A stretch of DNA of 64,000 nucleotides from Miltochrista miniata (Eukaryota; Arthropoda; Insecta; Lepidoptera; Erebidae), in the NCBI GenBank assembly GCA_933228765.1, contig OW121755.1:28704684-28768683 (forward strand), given 5' to 3'. A program made the position numbers and the translations under genes. This document shows, piece by piece, positions 32,030 through 42,661 of this stretch. The notes below the pieces were generated by a model. The model saw only the letters and a program-made list of their open reading frames with translations. It did not search any database and was not told the origin of the DNA. Position 1 is the first letter of the stretch. Every line of letters begins with the position of its first letter.

Positions 32030-32257
32030 ACTAGCCGATGTCACACGGTTTCACTCGCGTTGTTTCCGTGAGAATCTAAATTAATAAAATTACAGGGTAA
32101 TCTAGTACGGGAATAAAATAAAACCTGTGTCACCCACGGTAAGTGTAGCTTCGCTACTGTGACAGAATTCTTCAAATCAATGTATCGTTTAGGAGCCTAA
32201 TCATTGCATACAAACAAATAAACGATCATATCTTTCCTCTTTAGAAAATTGGTATAC
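32030..32257 (-). mobile_element. Diverged Helitron-like repeat
   Basis: ACTAG at 32030 and a decayed TTTCCTCTTTAGAAAATTGG end near 32257. It keeps the GGGAATAAAAT, TTCAAATC and GGAGCCTAATC blocks, with a small insertion near 32075-32105. Confidence 0.6.
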
Positions 32258-32881
32258 AAAACTTAGTGATCACATTTTGGGGTGTGATCGCATCATTTAA
32301 AACTAGATTACCTTATAGTAAGATCTAAAATTACGACTTTCAGACAAAGTTGCTACAAAATCATGATTTATTATAGGTATAATGGTTCGCCATTTATAAA
32401 TTAAGCTGATGGAATTGTGATTTACGGTCTTGTAATTGAGACAAGGGTACAGCTGTGGATTACATATTACACAGAATATTTTAGTAGGTCTATAAGAGAT
32501 ACGTATTACAATCTGTGTCGAAAACAGAATACGTGTATTAGATAGGCCTTTACTCTTAAGAGCGTAAATTCGGTTTTCAAATTTCTTTACGATCGTAAGA
32601 AATCAGCCGGCGCGGCGCACATAGCCGTATAGTGCCAATTGTTGCTACTAACAAGTTTGATACTTTTGTTTTCCTTGATGTATTACCGGTGTCATATTCT
32701 TAGTTTAAGCGTTCAATCTTTTAATTTATTTTTTATGTTAGTAATATTAGTTAATAATTATTGATTATTTTATTGCAAATTGATTGATATTAAGTAGCGA
32801 TAGACACTGACATCATAAAATTAATAAAGTTGACATTTATTTACCTAACTAATATCAATATTGCAATAAGAAATACCCAAC
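32258..32881. other. Intron, nothing recognised
   Basis: AT-rich sequence between a Helitron relic and a LINE fragment. Confidence 0.45.
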
Positions 32882-33007
32882 CGAAGGAACCGACGTGCAT
32901 GGATGAAAAGAAAAATGAAAGTTGAAGAAGCAAGTGAGGTGTGTATGGAGCGTGCCGCCGTGAGGCGCTCGGTTCTTTCTGCCTACCCCGCAAGGGATTT
33001 GGCGTGA
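32882..33007 (+). pseudogene. LINE ORF C-terminus, copy 1
   Basis: Ends of a non-LTR retrotransposon ORF: RRNRRAWMKRKMKVEEASEV followed by LSAYPARDLA and a TGA. It aligns with the 60961-61092 fragment (RRACMKGLVNVEEASEV, then VSAYPGGNKA plus a stop), which supports a common source. Confidence 0.65.
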
Positions 33008-33218
33008 AGATAGTATAGTATACAATACACACATACATGAAAACGGTCCACAAGTTTATTTTTAAAGTATCTAAATATACGAAAATTGTAGAAAGTAATG
33101 GACAATATTCTATTTTACACTATAAATATTTAAATTTGACAATAATCATAGTTAAAAACAATAATATTAACGTAGCAATGCGCAGGCGCTGGGCATGGTA
33201 CGATGTTTTGCTGCCTTT

Positions 33219-33545
33219 TTTTTTTTTTTTTTTTAACGTGAGGGAAAATCCTCGTAGGATGCTATGCCGGACTCTTACCGACTAAAAAACCTCACGTAAC
33301 GCCCAACAGCCTATGGTTGAGAGCCACGGGTAAGCCCTCAGGAAGGATGTCCCGTGACTTACGGCGCGGGGAGCAACGCACCGTGCCGCAGCACTTAAGG
33401 CCACTGCAGGGGTTGCTCAGGTCGTGGGTCGGATTCGGCGGCTGGGTCTCGAGGTCGCCCTTCACAAATCCGAGGCTCTGTGCTTCCACGGACCTCGGAT
33501 GGGGCCACCTGCGGGAACCAGCCTACAGGTAGGGGGCGTCAGCAT
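33219..33545 (-). repeat. Poly-A retroposon, family 1, longest copy
   Basis: Minus-strand copy: the T-run at 33219-33234 is its poly-A tail, followed by AACGTGAGGGAAAATCCTCG and, further in, GGCTGGGTCTCGAGGTCGCC. It reaches about 325 bp and is GC-rich. Short open frames on both strands are not recognised as genes. Confidence 0.7.
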
Positions 33546-34379
33546 GTTTTGCTGCCTACTGCAGATTCAGTGCTGGCAGGAACGTTAAAATATTTTTAAT
33601 AAATAATCAATAAATATTATTGGATATTCTCACACAACATCATCTAGCCCAAACTAAGCTATAAGCTTGAGCTATGGGATCTAAATCTAATCTTAATTGA
33701 TAGTAGGTGTTTTTCATTTACAACAACCAAATATTTATTAAGAGGTATGTGCATAACAATGCACACCGCCAAGACAAGGCCATTCCGTATTGGCATTGAT
33801 AGGTTATTAGATACCTACTAAGATGAATTTTGGGAGGGACCGAACTGAGTTTCTTGGGGTGTTCTTCTCAGTTTGTAGCATTTCCGAAAAAATGTTGACA
33901 AATCTATTTTTTTTTTTTTATTTCAAAGGTAATAAATTTTATTTTATTTTATTTTATCGGCTCTTTCTGGGCTCAATCATTTTGGGCAACAGACATTAGT
34001 CGTAAAAATTTAACAATTTAGGTTCCATCCTCGTAGTCCAGAACTCGTCGTCTTGCGAAATATTTACTGTGCTTATGGGTAAATTAATGTTCAGTCTACA
34101 CCGCAAATAATAAATAAATGTATAAATAAATGTTGGCTTGACTAAAAGTAATTTTAATACAATTCATTAAAAATATTTATTATATACACAAGATCACTAG
34201 AAGATAAAATAAACGCAGCTTCTCACTTAATTTGAAGTTGGCCTTGGATTTTAAAATACCAGTCATGCTTTGTAAACAGATCCGTTTTTCTCCATAATTT
34301 AATTTTACCATCTGCTATGGCTTGTTCCACATCCATGTATATAGGGACTATTCTAGGTTAAATTGATTGATTGATTGGT
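33546..34379. other. Intron; short TTTTA microsatellite
   Basis: A (TTTTA)n run at about 33937-33957; otherwise nothing recognised. Confidence 0.5.
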
Positions 34380-35185
34380 TATTAGGTCGTCTACAACAAG
34401 GTTCTTTAGCAGTGGTGAGACCACGCCCCTTGTGGACAAACTTTGGCCATGGCTGCGCACTGGTTTCTGCTTGTCTGTAGCTTTAAAATGAGTTTGTTTA
34501 GCATGTTATCTATCCATTCACTGACTACCGTGTATACTCGGTGTTTTGCCAGTGCCGTGGTTATGCTTCTTCTGTCGAAAGCTCCCTCTATGTTTATGAA
34601 AGTGCCGAGGCACATTGATTGATTGATTCTGGATGACCTCTTCTATTTTGTGTACTACTGCATGTAGTGCTGAGTCTGTGGACTTGCCGGGGGCATTATG
34701 CGCGTTGGTTGGAATGCAGTGGCTTATTTTGAAGGGCCGTTCCTCGTTTGTCTCTGTCACACAATCTTTCCAGAGTTCTTAGCAGGAAAGACGAAGGGCT
34801 TATCGGTCTGTATAACCAGAGGTCTGAATCACAAACATAATCCCTTTACCGGGTTTTGGTATAAAGATCACTTAGACCTCTCTCCACAGTCTGGGTCACA
34901 GTCCCATTCATTGTCTGGCGTAAATATACTATGTAACTGACAATATCAACTTGTGTCCTCCCCCATTTTATCACTGCAGGGAAGACTTCATCCTGTTCTG
35001 GAGATTTGAAGGACTTGAAGCTGTTAATTACCCATTCAGTTTTTTGTAAGTTGACAGAATAGATAAGAACAGGTCTTGCCAGCTCCCACTGGACTTCTTC
35101 TGTGGATACGTTTTCCACCAGCCACATGAGTGTCTGCAGCAATTGGCATTCTGGGAAGTGCGTTTGTATCAAAATACTCTCGGCT
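34380..35185 (-). pseudogene. Degenerate non-LTR retrotransposon reverse transcriptase
   Basis: Minus-strand remains of a LINE RT in several frames. The 5' part reads INSFKSFKSPEQDEVFPAVI, the usual region just upstream of the RT palm. Then come PGKSTDSALHAVVHKIEEVI (template-grip region), FINIEGAFD (motif A, FLDIEGAFD in relatives) and a CPQG motif. The pieces lie in at least three open stretches separated by frameshifts and stops; the YADD active-site region and both ends are missing. Dead copy. The clade is uncertain among jockey/CR1-type LINEs. Confidence 0.75.
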
Positions 35186-35329
35186 TCTTTTCATGATAGT
35201 TAACGTTAGTAGAATGATGTAGTGGTAATTTATATGTTATTAATTTATTGTTTTCGAGTAATTAAGTGATTTAGTGGTCATTATATAATGTTCGACGGCG
35301 ATGGGCTCACCACCTGTCACGTGGGACCG

Positions 35330-35416
35330 AATTGTACACGGTGAAATGTGGGCCGGTATAGGCCTCTACCTACCCCTTCGGGGATAAAGGCGTGAGTATA
35401 TGTATATGTATGTATG
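35330..35416 (+). repeat. LINE 3' end fragment, copy 3, with TATG tail
   Basis: CTACCTACCCCTTCGGGGAT and AAGGCGTGAGTATATG match the end of the 60961-61092 fragment, followed by (TATG)n. Only about 85 bp remain. Confidence 0.55.
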
Positions 35417-35489
35417 TATATAATGTTAATTTGCCTTTGAAAATGCCGAAAGGTTCCACCAAGTGCCATCAATCAACAGTATAAATAAT

Positions 35490-36747
35490 TCTTTTCATGT
35501 GTGGGTCAGGCCGCCGCGCCGTCAGGTTTCTTTATAGATACGGACAGTTCTGTCCCTTGTTTGGCTAGTATTAGTCTGACTCTATCAGAGGTTTCTCCAA
35601 GACTTGGTACTTTTGTATCTCAGTCGCTACTTGTATTTTGCTTTAGCGGCTTTATAGCCGTCCCAATCCTGGTCTGGTTCCTCACAGGTGTTCCATAATT
35701 ACCACTTATGAAAATGGTGTGTTAATGTGTTATTATCAATACCACACGAATAGTGACTACCTGCTTTGCGTATAATACCTACACCTACGCTGTTCGTGAA
35801 GAAGATAGTGCAACTGTAAAAGCTTATAACTTGGTCAGTTTTCGTTGGTTTCATTTAATTTTTTTTATACAGTATTTCGAAGCGAAACTCTAGTCGGGGT
35901 GTCTGAGCTTTGCACTATACAAAAGTTCACGTTGTATATCGACCATAAATATTTATATATATATTATATTATACGTCACAAAGTACTAAGATTGTTTGGT
36001 CACGCTAGAATTAGACTATTTTTGTTCATTTTTTCGTATTCAAAAATGGAACATCGAGCGACATGACCACTCTCTGAGAGCCTCTCGGCGGTACTAAATC
36101 GTATTTGTTCGCGTATCTGCATTTATAGGGGTTCACAAAATACTTTGTAAAAAAAAATCTGTATCTAGTTACATAAAAAGAAATATTTTTATTGTCAAAG
36201 GAGAAGTTTTGACATAATATTACATAATTATCATAATGATTTAAACTACAGAAGCTAGTGAAAAGACTACTTTATTTTGGTGAAATTTCTCACTATTTGA
36301 GCAAACTTTACAGTCATTTTTCTCTAAAAAAAGGAACCTACCTGATATCAGGTTATTCTACAAACAGATAGCCAACCCCCTTTGCAATTGCTTCGTATCC
36401 TTTGTTTATAAATTTATCAGTAATTTGACATGAATTTAAGCATCGAAAACTATGCAAATCGTATGATTTGAAAAACCTGTTTCACTTTCATTGATAATTA
36501 CCATATGTAATCCGTTGTTAGGTAAAATATGTTTTAATAAACGTTTAGAGAGCTAAATTTACTAAGTATGTTGGTGAATACCATGTTTGTACGATAAATA
36601 TTTAATGACATTAAATGCAATGAAAAGTATGGTTTCTGAGCAATATGTGGCGCGAAATATGTTAGCCCTCTTAATACCTTGGAACATGTTATGAGCGTGC
36701 ATTTTATAGCTTTTGTTGTTTGTTGTCTAAGGTAGGAACAGTAACCC
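35490..36747. other. Intron, nothing recognised
   Basis: AT-rich sequence without recognisable coding or repeat content. Confidence 0.45.
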
Positions 36748-36949
36748 CCCAAAGACGCGGGATACCACCCGAACCATCCCCTAGGCGAGGCTGCAGTGGT
36801 GGCCGTGGGTCTGTTGGGAGTCCTGGGCCATCCTTTCGAGGGCTTACCCGGGGCTCCCAATCATAGGCTGTTGGGTGTTACGTGGGTTTTTTTAGTCGGT
36901 AGGAGTCCGGCATAGCATCCATGAGGATTTTCCCTCACGTTAAAAAAAG
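36748..36949 (+). repeat. Poly-A retroposon fragment, family 1
   Basis: Contains GGCGAGGCTGCAGTGGTGGC, TCGAGGGCTTACCCGGGGCT and AGTCGGTAGGAGTCCGGCAT, ending CCCTCACGTT plus an A-run. Confidence 0.7.
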
Positions 36950-37037
36950 AAGGCAGGAACAGTTCGTATTAGCTAATTCTCTGACATGTCGACTGTAACT
37001 TACTAGACTATAATATCTCGTAGATATTCCCTTTTTA

Positions 37038-37084
37038 GGGTTTCGTAGCCAAATGGCAAAAACGGAACCCTTATAGATTCGTCA

Positions 37085-37140
<56 letters not shown>

Positions 37141-37712
37141 CGTGTGTCACAGCCACTTTTCTCCGAAACTATAAGGCCTATGCTATTGAAACTTGGTAAG
37201 TAGATGTATTCTGTAAACCGCATTAAGATTCTTATATAAAACTAGAAAAATAGCAATAAATTTTGGGGGTCCCCATACTCAGAACTGAAACTCAAAATTT
37301 TTTTTTTCGTCATACCCATACGTGTGCAGTATCTATAGATAGGTCTTCAAAAATGCTATTGAGGTTTCTAACATATTTTTTTCAAAAGTGAATAGTTTGC
37401 GCAAGAGACACTTCCAAAGTGGAAAAATGTGTGTCCCCCCCCTCTAACTTCTAAACTAAGAGACTGATAAATCTAAAAAGAATATATGATGTACATTGCT
37501 ATAAAAACTACCAGCGAAAATTATTTCGAACGAGATAGAGCTGGTAGTTTTTTTTCAATACGCCGTAAACCGCAATTTTCGGTTAGAAAAATCACTACCA
37601 CTGGGAACGTGTTAAAACATCAATCAAAGTTACAACGAACTATAAGAACTTTTATATTATGTTACTTGCTGCTACGAAACCCTTCATGGGCGAGTCCAAC
37701 TCGCACTTGGCC
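37038..37712 (+). mobile_element. (TCTG)n-core repeat with inverted ends, complete copy
   Basis: Starts GGGTTTCGTAG (37038-37048); the exact complement CTACGAAACCC lies at 37672-37682, followed by GCGAGTCCAACTCGCACTTG. A (TCTG)n microsatellite occupies 37084-37140. It is a widespread lepidopteran repeat type; I cannot assign its class. Confidence 0.65.
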
Positions 37713-38167
37713 GGTTTATTTACTTAAACTTCAATTCCGATTTCTTTTTTTATTAACTTGAGTTCCGACTAGCTTAATGTGTTCGGCATCATTATTTAAC
37801 GAGTTATATTGACCTGGTAAATTCTATCTGACGTCGCGTCACATCGAATGTTATCTATAAGGTGGTAAAAACGTGAATTGTATAAAGGATTTCCTTATTT
37901 GTGTGTAATTGAAACAGTCTCAAGTATAAGAAAATTTACCAAGTGTCGTATTCAATAACGGAAAATATTTCTTTTTGTAGGCAACAGATAAGAATACCTT
38001 TATTTAAATGCTATAACTTTATTTAAATATAGATTCTTATTATCATCGTGGCCATAGGTTTGGGGTATATTTAAAAGCACTAGGTATGATTTCAAATAAG
38101 AAATGAAGAAATCGTGAAACACAGATTTGGTTTAACATTCATGCACATCCACGTTCGAGTGGTTTTT
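37713..38167. other. Intron, nothing recognised
   Basis: AT-rich spacer between two (TCTG)n-core repeats. Confidence 0.45.
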
Positions 38168-39376
38168 AGGGTTCCGTACCCAAAGGGTAAAGAACGGGAC
38201 CCTATTCATGAGACTTCGCTGTCCGTCTGTTGTCTGTCTGTCTGTCCGTCTGTCTGTCTGTCTGTCTGTCCGTCTCGAGGCTGTATCTCATGAACGGTGA
38301 TAGCTAGAGAGTTGAAATTTTCACAGATTATGTGTTTTTGTTGCCGCTATAACAACAAATACTAAAAACAAAAACATAATAATATTAAAGGGGGGCTCCT
38401 ATACAACAAACGTGTTTTTTCGCCATTTTATCTTATTTATTAGTTAATAAGGTATCCTTCTCAATTTAAATACGTTAGTTGGCTTAAACATATAATCAAG
38501 ATCATTCATTCCCTTTACACCATACAAATTAAATGAATACTTTAGGAGGTATAGCACCATCAAATATTGCTCAATGAAATTAATTTCGTGTCGCCATGAT
38601 TGAACATTACACGGGTCACATTCACATACTAATTTATTTTTCGACTTTCATCGTAAATATTTTTTTTAAAGAGTGAACAACGCTTTCAGCAGATTACTTT
38701 AGGTAGGTGTAATATTTCAAAGATAGCAATTTCATAGGAAATAGTCAACAAAGAGCCCATATTTTAGATTTTTCTCCAGTATAAACAATGTACATACAAA
38801 CACACAATTCAATTATATGCTCGGTGCTTGAGACTGTATATATGTCATCAATATTCTGAAAAAGAAATTAAACATAGAGTTCACAAACTCTTTTGGAAAT
38901 ATATATACTGTACCTACCGTAGAGGATCTATATAACAGGATAGTTAACACTAAAGTGCTATAGAGCAACGCGAACTGTCTAAGGTGCGCGTTGCTCTGTG
39001 GTTAACAACCACCACAGTGCAATACTTATTTTAAAATATGTAGTGTTAATAGGTAATAAGGGCAACCAGTAGACGCTTGAAATACTTTGAGAATATCGAG
39101 CAAGGTATTTTCATAAAAAAAAATATAATTAAAACAAAATGGACATTTACTGGGACATCCTTTCGAGGGCTTACCCGGGGCTCCCAACCGTCAACCGTTG
39201 TCTGTTGGGCGTTATGTAGGATTTTTAGTCGGTAGGAGTCTGGAATAGCTCCATAAAGGATTTTCCTTAACGTTAAATAAAAAGAAAAAGGGGGGCTCCC
39301 ATTTAACAAATAAGACTTTTGTTGTTTTTGGTACGGAACCCTCCGTGTGGGAGTCCGACTCGCACTTGGCCGGTTA
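38168..39376 (+). mobile_element. (TCTG)n-core repeat, interrupted or two half copies
   Basis: The first half 38168-38430 starts AGGGTTCCGTACC and contains a (TCTG)n tract at about 38217-38272. The second half 39287-39376 ends with GGTACGGAACCCT (39330-39342), the exact complement of the start, then GAGTCCGACTCGCACTTGGC. AAAGGGGGGCTCC occurs at both break points (about 38387 and 39288), suggesting an insertion of about 890 bp or recombination of two copies. Confidence 0.5.
39151..39290 (+). repeat. Poly-A retroposon fragment, family 1, diverged
   Basis: TCGAGGGCTTACCCGGGGCT and TAGTCGGTAGGAGTCTGGAA, ending CCTTAACGTT and an A-rich tail. It sits between the two halves of a (TCTG)n-core repeat. 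Confidence 0.6.
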
Positions 39377-40238
39377 TTACAAGATAATCAATAAAATGAT
39401 CTACAATAATTGCTCCACGCGGACGTTGATGAAGCCTTTTCGTTTCTCAATCACTTGCAATCGGGTTCTATTGTGTTTTTATAGTTTCCTCTGAAACGTG
39501 TTCTAGCTGGAACATTTTATCGATTCTTGCCATAATCGATTAATTATGGTCCCTTTTACACCATATACTATTTGAAGATCTTACCTTCAATAATCTTTAT
39601 AGCCTATTCGAAATATTTACCTCTGCTCTTAGTGTGATAGTTGGAACATCTCAATACCATGTACCTACTCTTAAAGATTTTATTCACAGAAATGTGATGT
39701 AGGATTTATTATGTCTTCGAGGTGAACAAATAATGTTGTTTACTTCCAATATGGGATTCGTAGGATACACGTAAATTCGATACTGATGTCCTTTAAGCAT
39801 GGGTAATGTAATTTGTTTGGCTACCAAACTTGTACCGAGAGGCTGATAGATTTTATTTTATGTAGCTGTGTGTAGTACAGGGTCAGTACAAGATTTTATT
39901 TTGGTAGTAGGTATTATCTTTTTCATCTAGAAAAGGTTTCAAATGGTATCTTCAAGATATTTTCTTAAAGATGCCATTTGTAGGAAGTAAACAGCTAAAG
40001 TAGTTCAGAAATCATCAGTTCGGCTGTGTTGTGTAAAAGATTGGAGTTCTCAGGGCTTTATTTAAAAGTAAATGTCTTAATAAGTACCTTTATTACAAAA
40101 TGTGAAAGCGTGTGTGCGTATATATTCTTATGAAAACAATGATTGAAGTACCTACTCATATTTTTCGTGCGAAATAAAATATTTTCAAACACAATAGAAA
40201 CCTATCGGTTTTCTTTTAAAATATTTATCCAGTACAGT
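39377..40238. other. Intron, nothing recognised
   Basis: AT-rich sequence with no repeat family noted. Confidence 0.45.
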
Positions 40239-41348
40239 AAAAATAATTTTTCAATAAAAAATAAAACCGACTTCAAACAAAACCAGAAAAATAAAATTTA
40301 CAAAGCACAAAGTAATATGTATTTTGATTTTATCAGATTTTATTCAATATCATATTGAAGTCGGCGCCAAGTAAACCCATAGTTTTATGTAGGTATTATT
40401 CATGGCACCAACTTCAATATTATATTGAATAGAATCTAATAAATCAAAATACATATTACTTTGTCCTTTGTAAATTTTATTTTTCTGGTTTTGTTTGAAG
40501 TCGGTTTTATTTTTTATTGAAAAATTATTTTTTCATTATTTTAAGTGACGGGTGCACCGAAAAATATATCTATCTAGGTGAAAGTTCTCATCAATGCAAA
40601 TCAATCAAGCCCAAACACAAGGTAGCTGCTGTAAATCATTAAGGAATTCGACTGTCTTTCGGTTCCATCATCAGATCGACTCCAGACATTCGTTAAATTG
40701 TAGTACATTAAAGCACTGAATTAAAAAGTTACCAAACGCACTCTAGTTGTCCCTACAATTTTCGGTGGTTGCCCTCGATTTCTCCTGAATCCCATCATCA
40801 GATCCTGACCTGGTGAAATTGGGACCCCCTCATAAGTGAACTCTATCCAACAAAAAGCAGATTTGAAATGCGTCTATAATTGACGAAATATCGGTAAACA
40901 TACATGAAACATTGACAACTTCCTTTTTTTTAAAAGTCGAATCTATAAATCTAGGTGTAAAGTTCTCATCAATACAAATCAATCAAGCCCAAACACAAGG
41001 TAACTGCTGTAAGTTGTTAAGGAATGCCCTCGACTGTCTTTCGACTCTATCATCACATCGACTCCAGACCTTCATTAAAATGTAGAACATTAAAGCACTT
41101 AATTAAAAAGTTAACTAGCGCACTAGTTGTCCCTACAATTTTCGGTGGTTGCCCTCGTTTTCTCCTGGATCCCATCATCAGATCCTTACCTGGTGAAAAT
41201 GGGACCACCTCAGAAGTAAACCCTATTCAACAAAAAAAGAAATTTTGAAATCGGTCTATAATTGACGGAAATATCGCTTAACATACATAAAAAAAAATAC
41301 ATACAGACGAATTGAGAACCTCCTCCTTTTTCTGAAGTCGGTTAAAAA
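40239..41348 (+). mobile_element. Palindrome-headed composite repeat, copy D
   Basis: Palindrome 40239-40533 (inner ends 40368 and 40404), two modules with a period of 378 bp and the end TGAAGTCGGTTAAAAA. Arm tips read CTTCAAACAAAACCAG and their complement, specific to this copy. Confidence 0.8.
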
Positions 41349-41840
41349 TTGAATAACAGAATCACTTTGCTTGAACTCTCGCAGTCACTGAACCTTTTGT
41401 GTATAGTGAATTTTACAGCTTAGCGAGGTTTCATTCTTTTGTGAGACGAACTTATAAAAAATACGGCAATTAAACCTGCGAGATTAAAATCTTTTTATTT
41501 AGTAGAATGTGTATGTGTGTGTCACATATTAGTTTGGATAAACATGAACTTTTTATTACACTTAAGCTTACAAGCATAAATCTTATAGCGTTTTTCGTCA
41601 CGGCCTCGTTACTGATTCTATAAAAGCGTTCTTAATTCCCTTTCCACGAACTCCATATCCATGTTTTCACGGAAGAAAGCTTGAAAGTTCCCGGAATCTT
41701 ATGCAACTGTTTCATTTGCCATCCTTAAAGAATAATTTCTAGAGCCTAATAAATAATAGTTGGTACTTTATTGCCGTGTAGGTATTATTTAGCAACGTGA
41801 CCTTAAACATACATCGCAACAAGATTTGCGTAGAAAATAG
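41349..41840. other. Intron, nothing recognised
   Basis: AT-rich spacer between the palindrome-headed repeat and the LINE fragment. Confidence 0.45.
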
Positions 41841-42329
41841 CGTAAAATCTCTCTTGCTCAGTCACTAATACAACCAATTATTGACTACGCAGACTCCTGC
41901 TACTTGGATGCTACTGAGGAGCTTTTAAATAAACTTGAGCGACTGCAAAATTTATGTATTCGATTTATTTTCAACCTACGCAAGTATGATCATGTCTCAG
42001 AATTTCGCAAAAAACTCAAGTGGCTCCCAATCCGACTTCGTAGGAATACTCGACTATTATGTGTTTTGTTTAATATCCTTCACAATCGCCTTTGCCCTTC
42101 CTACCTGCGAGAGCGTTTTTCTTACATGCGTGAGCCTGACGCTCTTTGTAGATCACACCTTAAATATCTTCTTACTATTCCTCGCCATAAATCTGAATTC
42201 TACTCTTACTCTTTCACTGTTCATGCGGTAAGGCTGTGGAATGCTCTCCCGCCGAAGATACAATCTTGCCGAACTGTATCACTCTTTAAAAAAAAACTGA
42301 AAGAACATTACCTCTCCTCTTTGCCGTAA
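41841..42329 (+). pseudogene. Non-LTR retrotransposon ORF2 C-terminus (5'-truncated)
   Basis: Open from CGT 41841 (after a TAG) to TAA at 42327-42329, about 162 residues without an ATG at the start. The content SLIQPIIDYADSCYLDATEE, LNKLERLQNLCIRFIF and VRLWNALPPKI is the region after the RT domain in jockey/CR1-type LINEs, ending at the natural ORF2 stop. The RT core is missing, as in a typical 5' truncation. It is followed by an AT-rich 3' UTR with a TATG repeat (about 42363-42385). Confidence 0.8.
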
Positions 42330-42661
42330 CTATTTGAACTTATGTATATCTAAATGGAATACTTATGTATGTATGTATGTATGTATTGTTTATGTATATG
42401 TATAATATTATACCTATTTATTTATAATATGAATGTATGTAAGTGTATGTATGTACCTATGTATGTATAGTTTAATAATTTACATGTATTTGAGTATGTA
42501 TACTTACTATTATTTTTTAATGTGGTCCATAACTTGCACACACTTAATAATCTTTTTCTATTCTTTATATCTCCTATTACGGGCCTACTGGAAGAGATTT
42601 CTGTAGAAATAAGTAGGCCCTTGTACAATGCTGTTTTCTTTGATATGTTTTCTTATTTATT
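42330..42661 (+). repeat. LINE 3' UTR with TATG repeats
   Basis: Follows the ORF2 stop at 42329: (TATG)n at 42363-42385 and 42430-42470, then an inverted pair GGGCCTACT (42580-42588) and AGTAGGCCC (42612-42620). Probably the tail of the same LINE, up to the border of the next transposon. Confidence 0.5.

Noticed and set aside
37084..37140. (TCTG)n tract as a CRISPR-like or regulatory array
   Set aside because: Simple microsatellite internal to a dispersed repeat; the window is eukaryotic and has no spacer structure.
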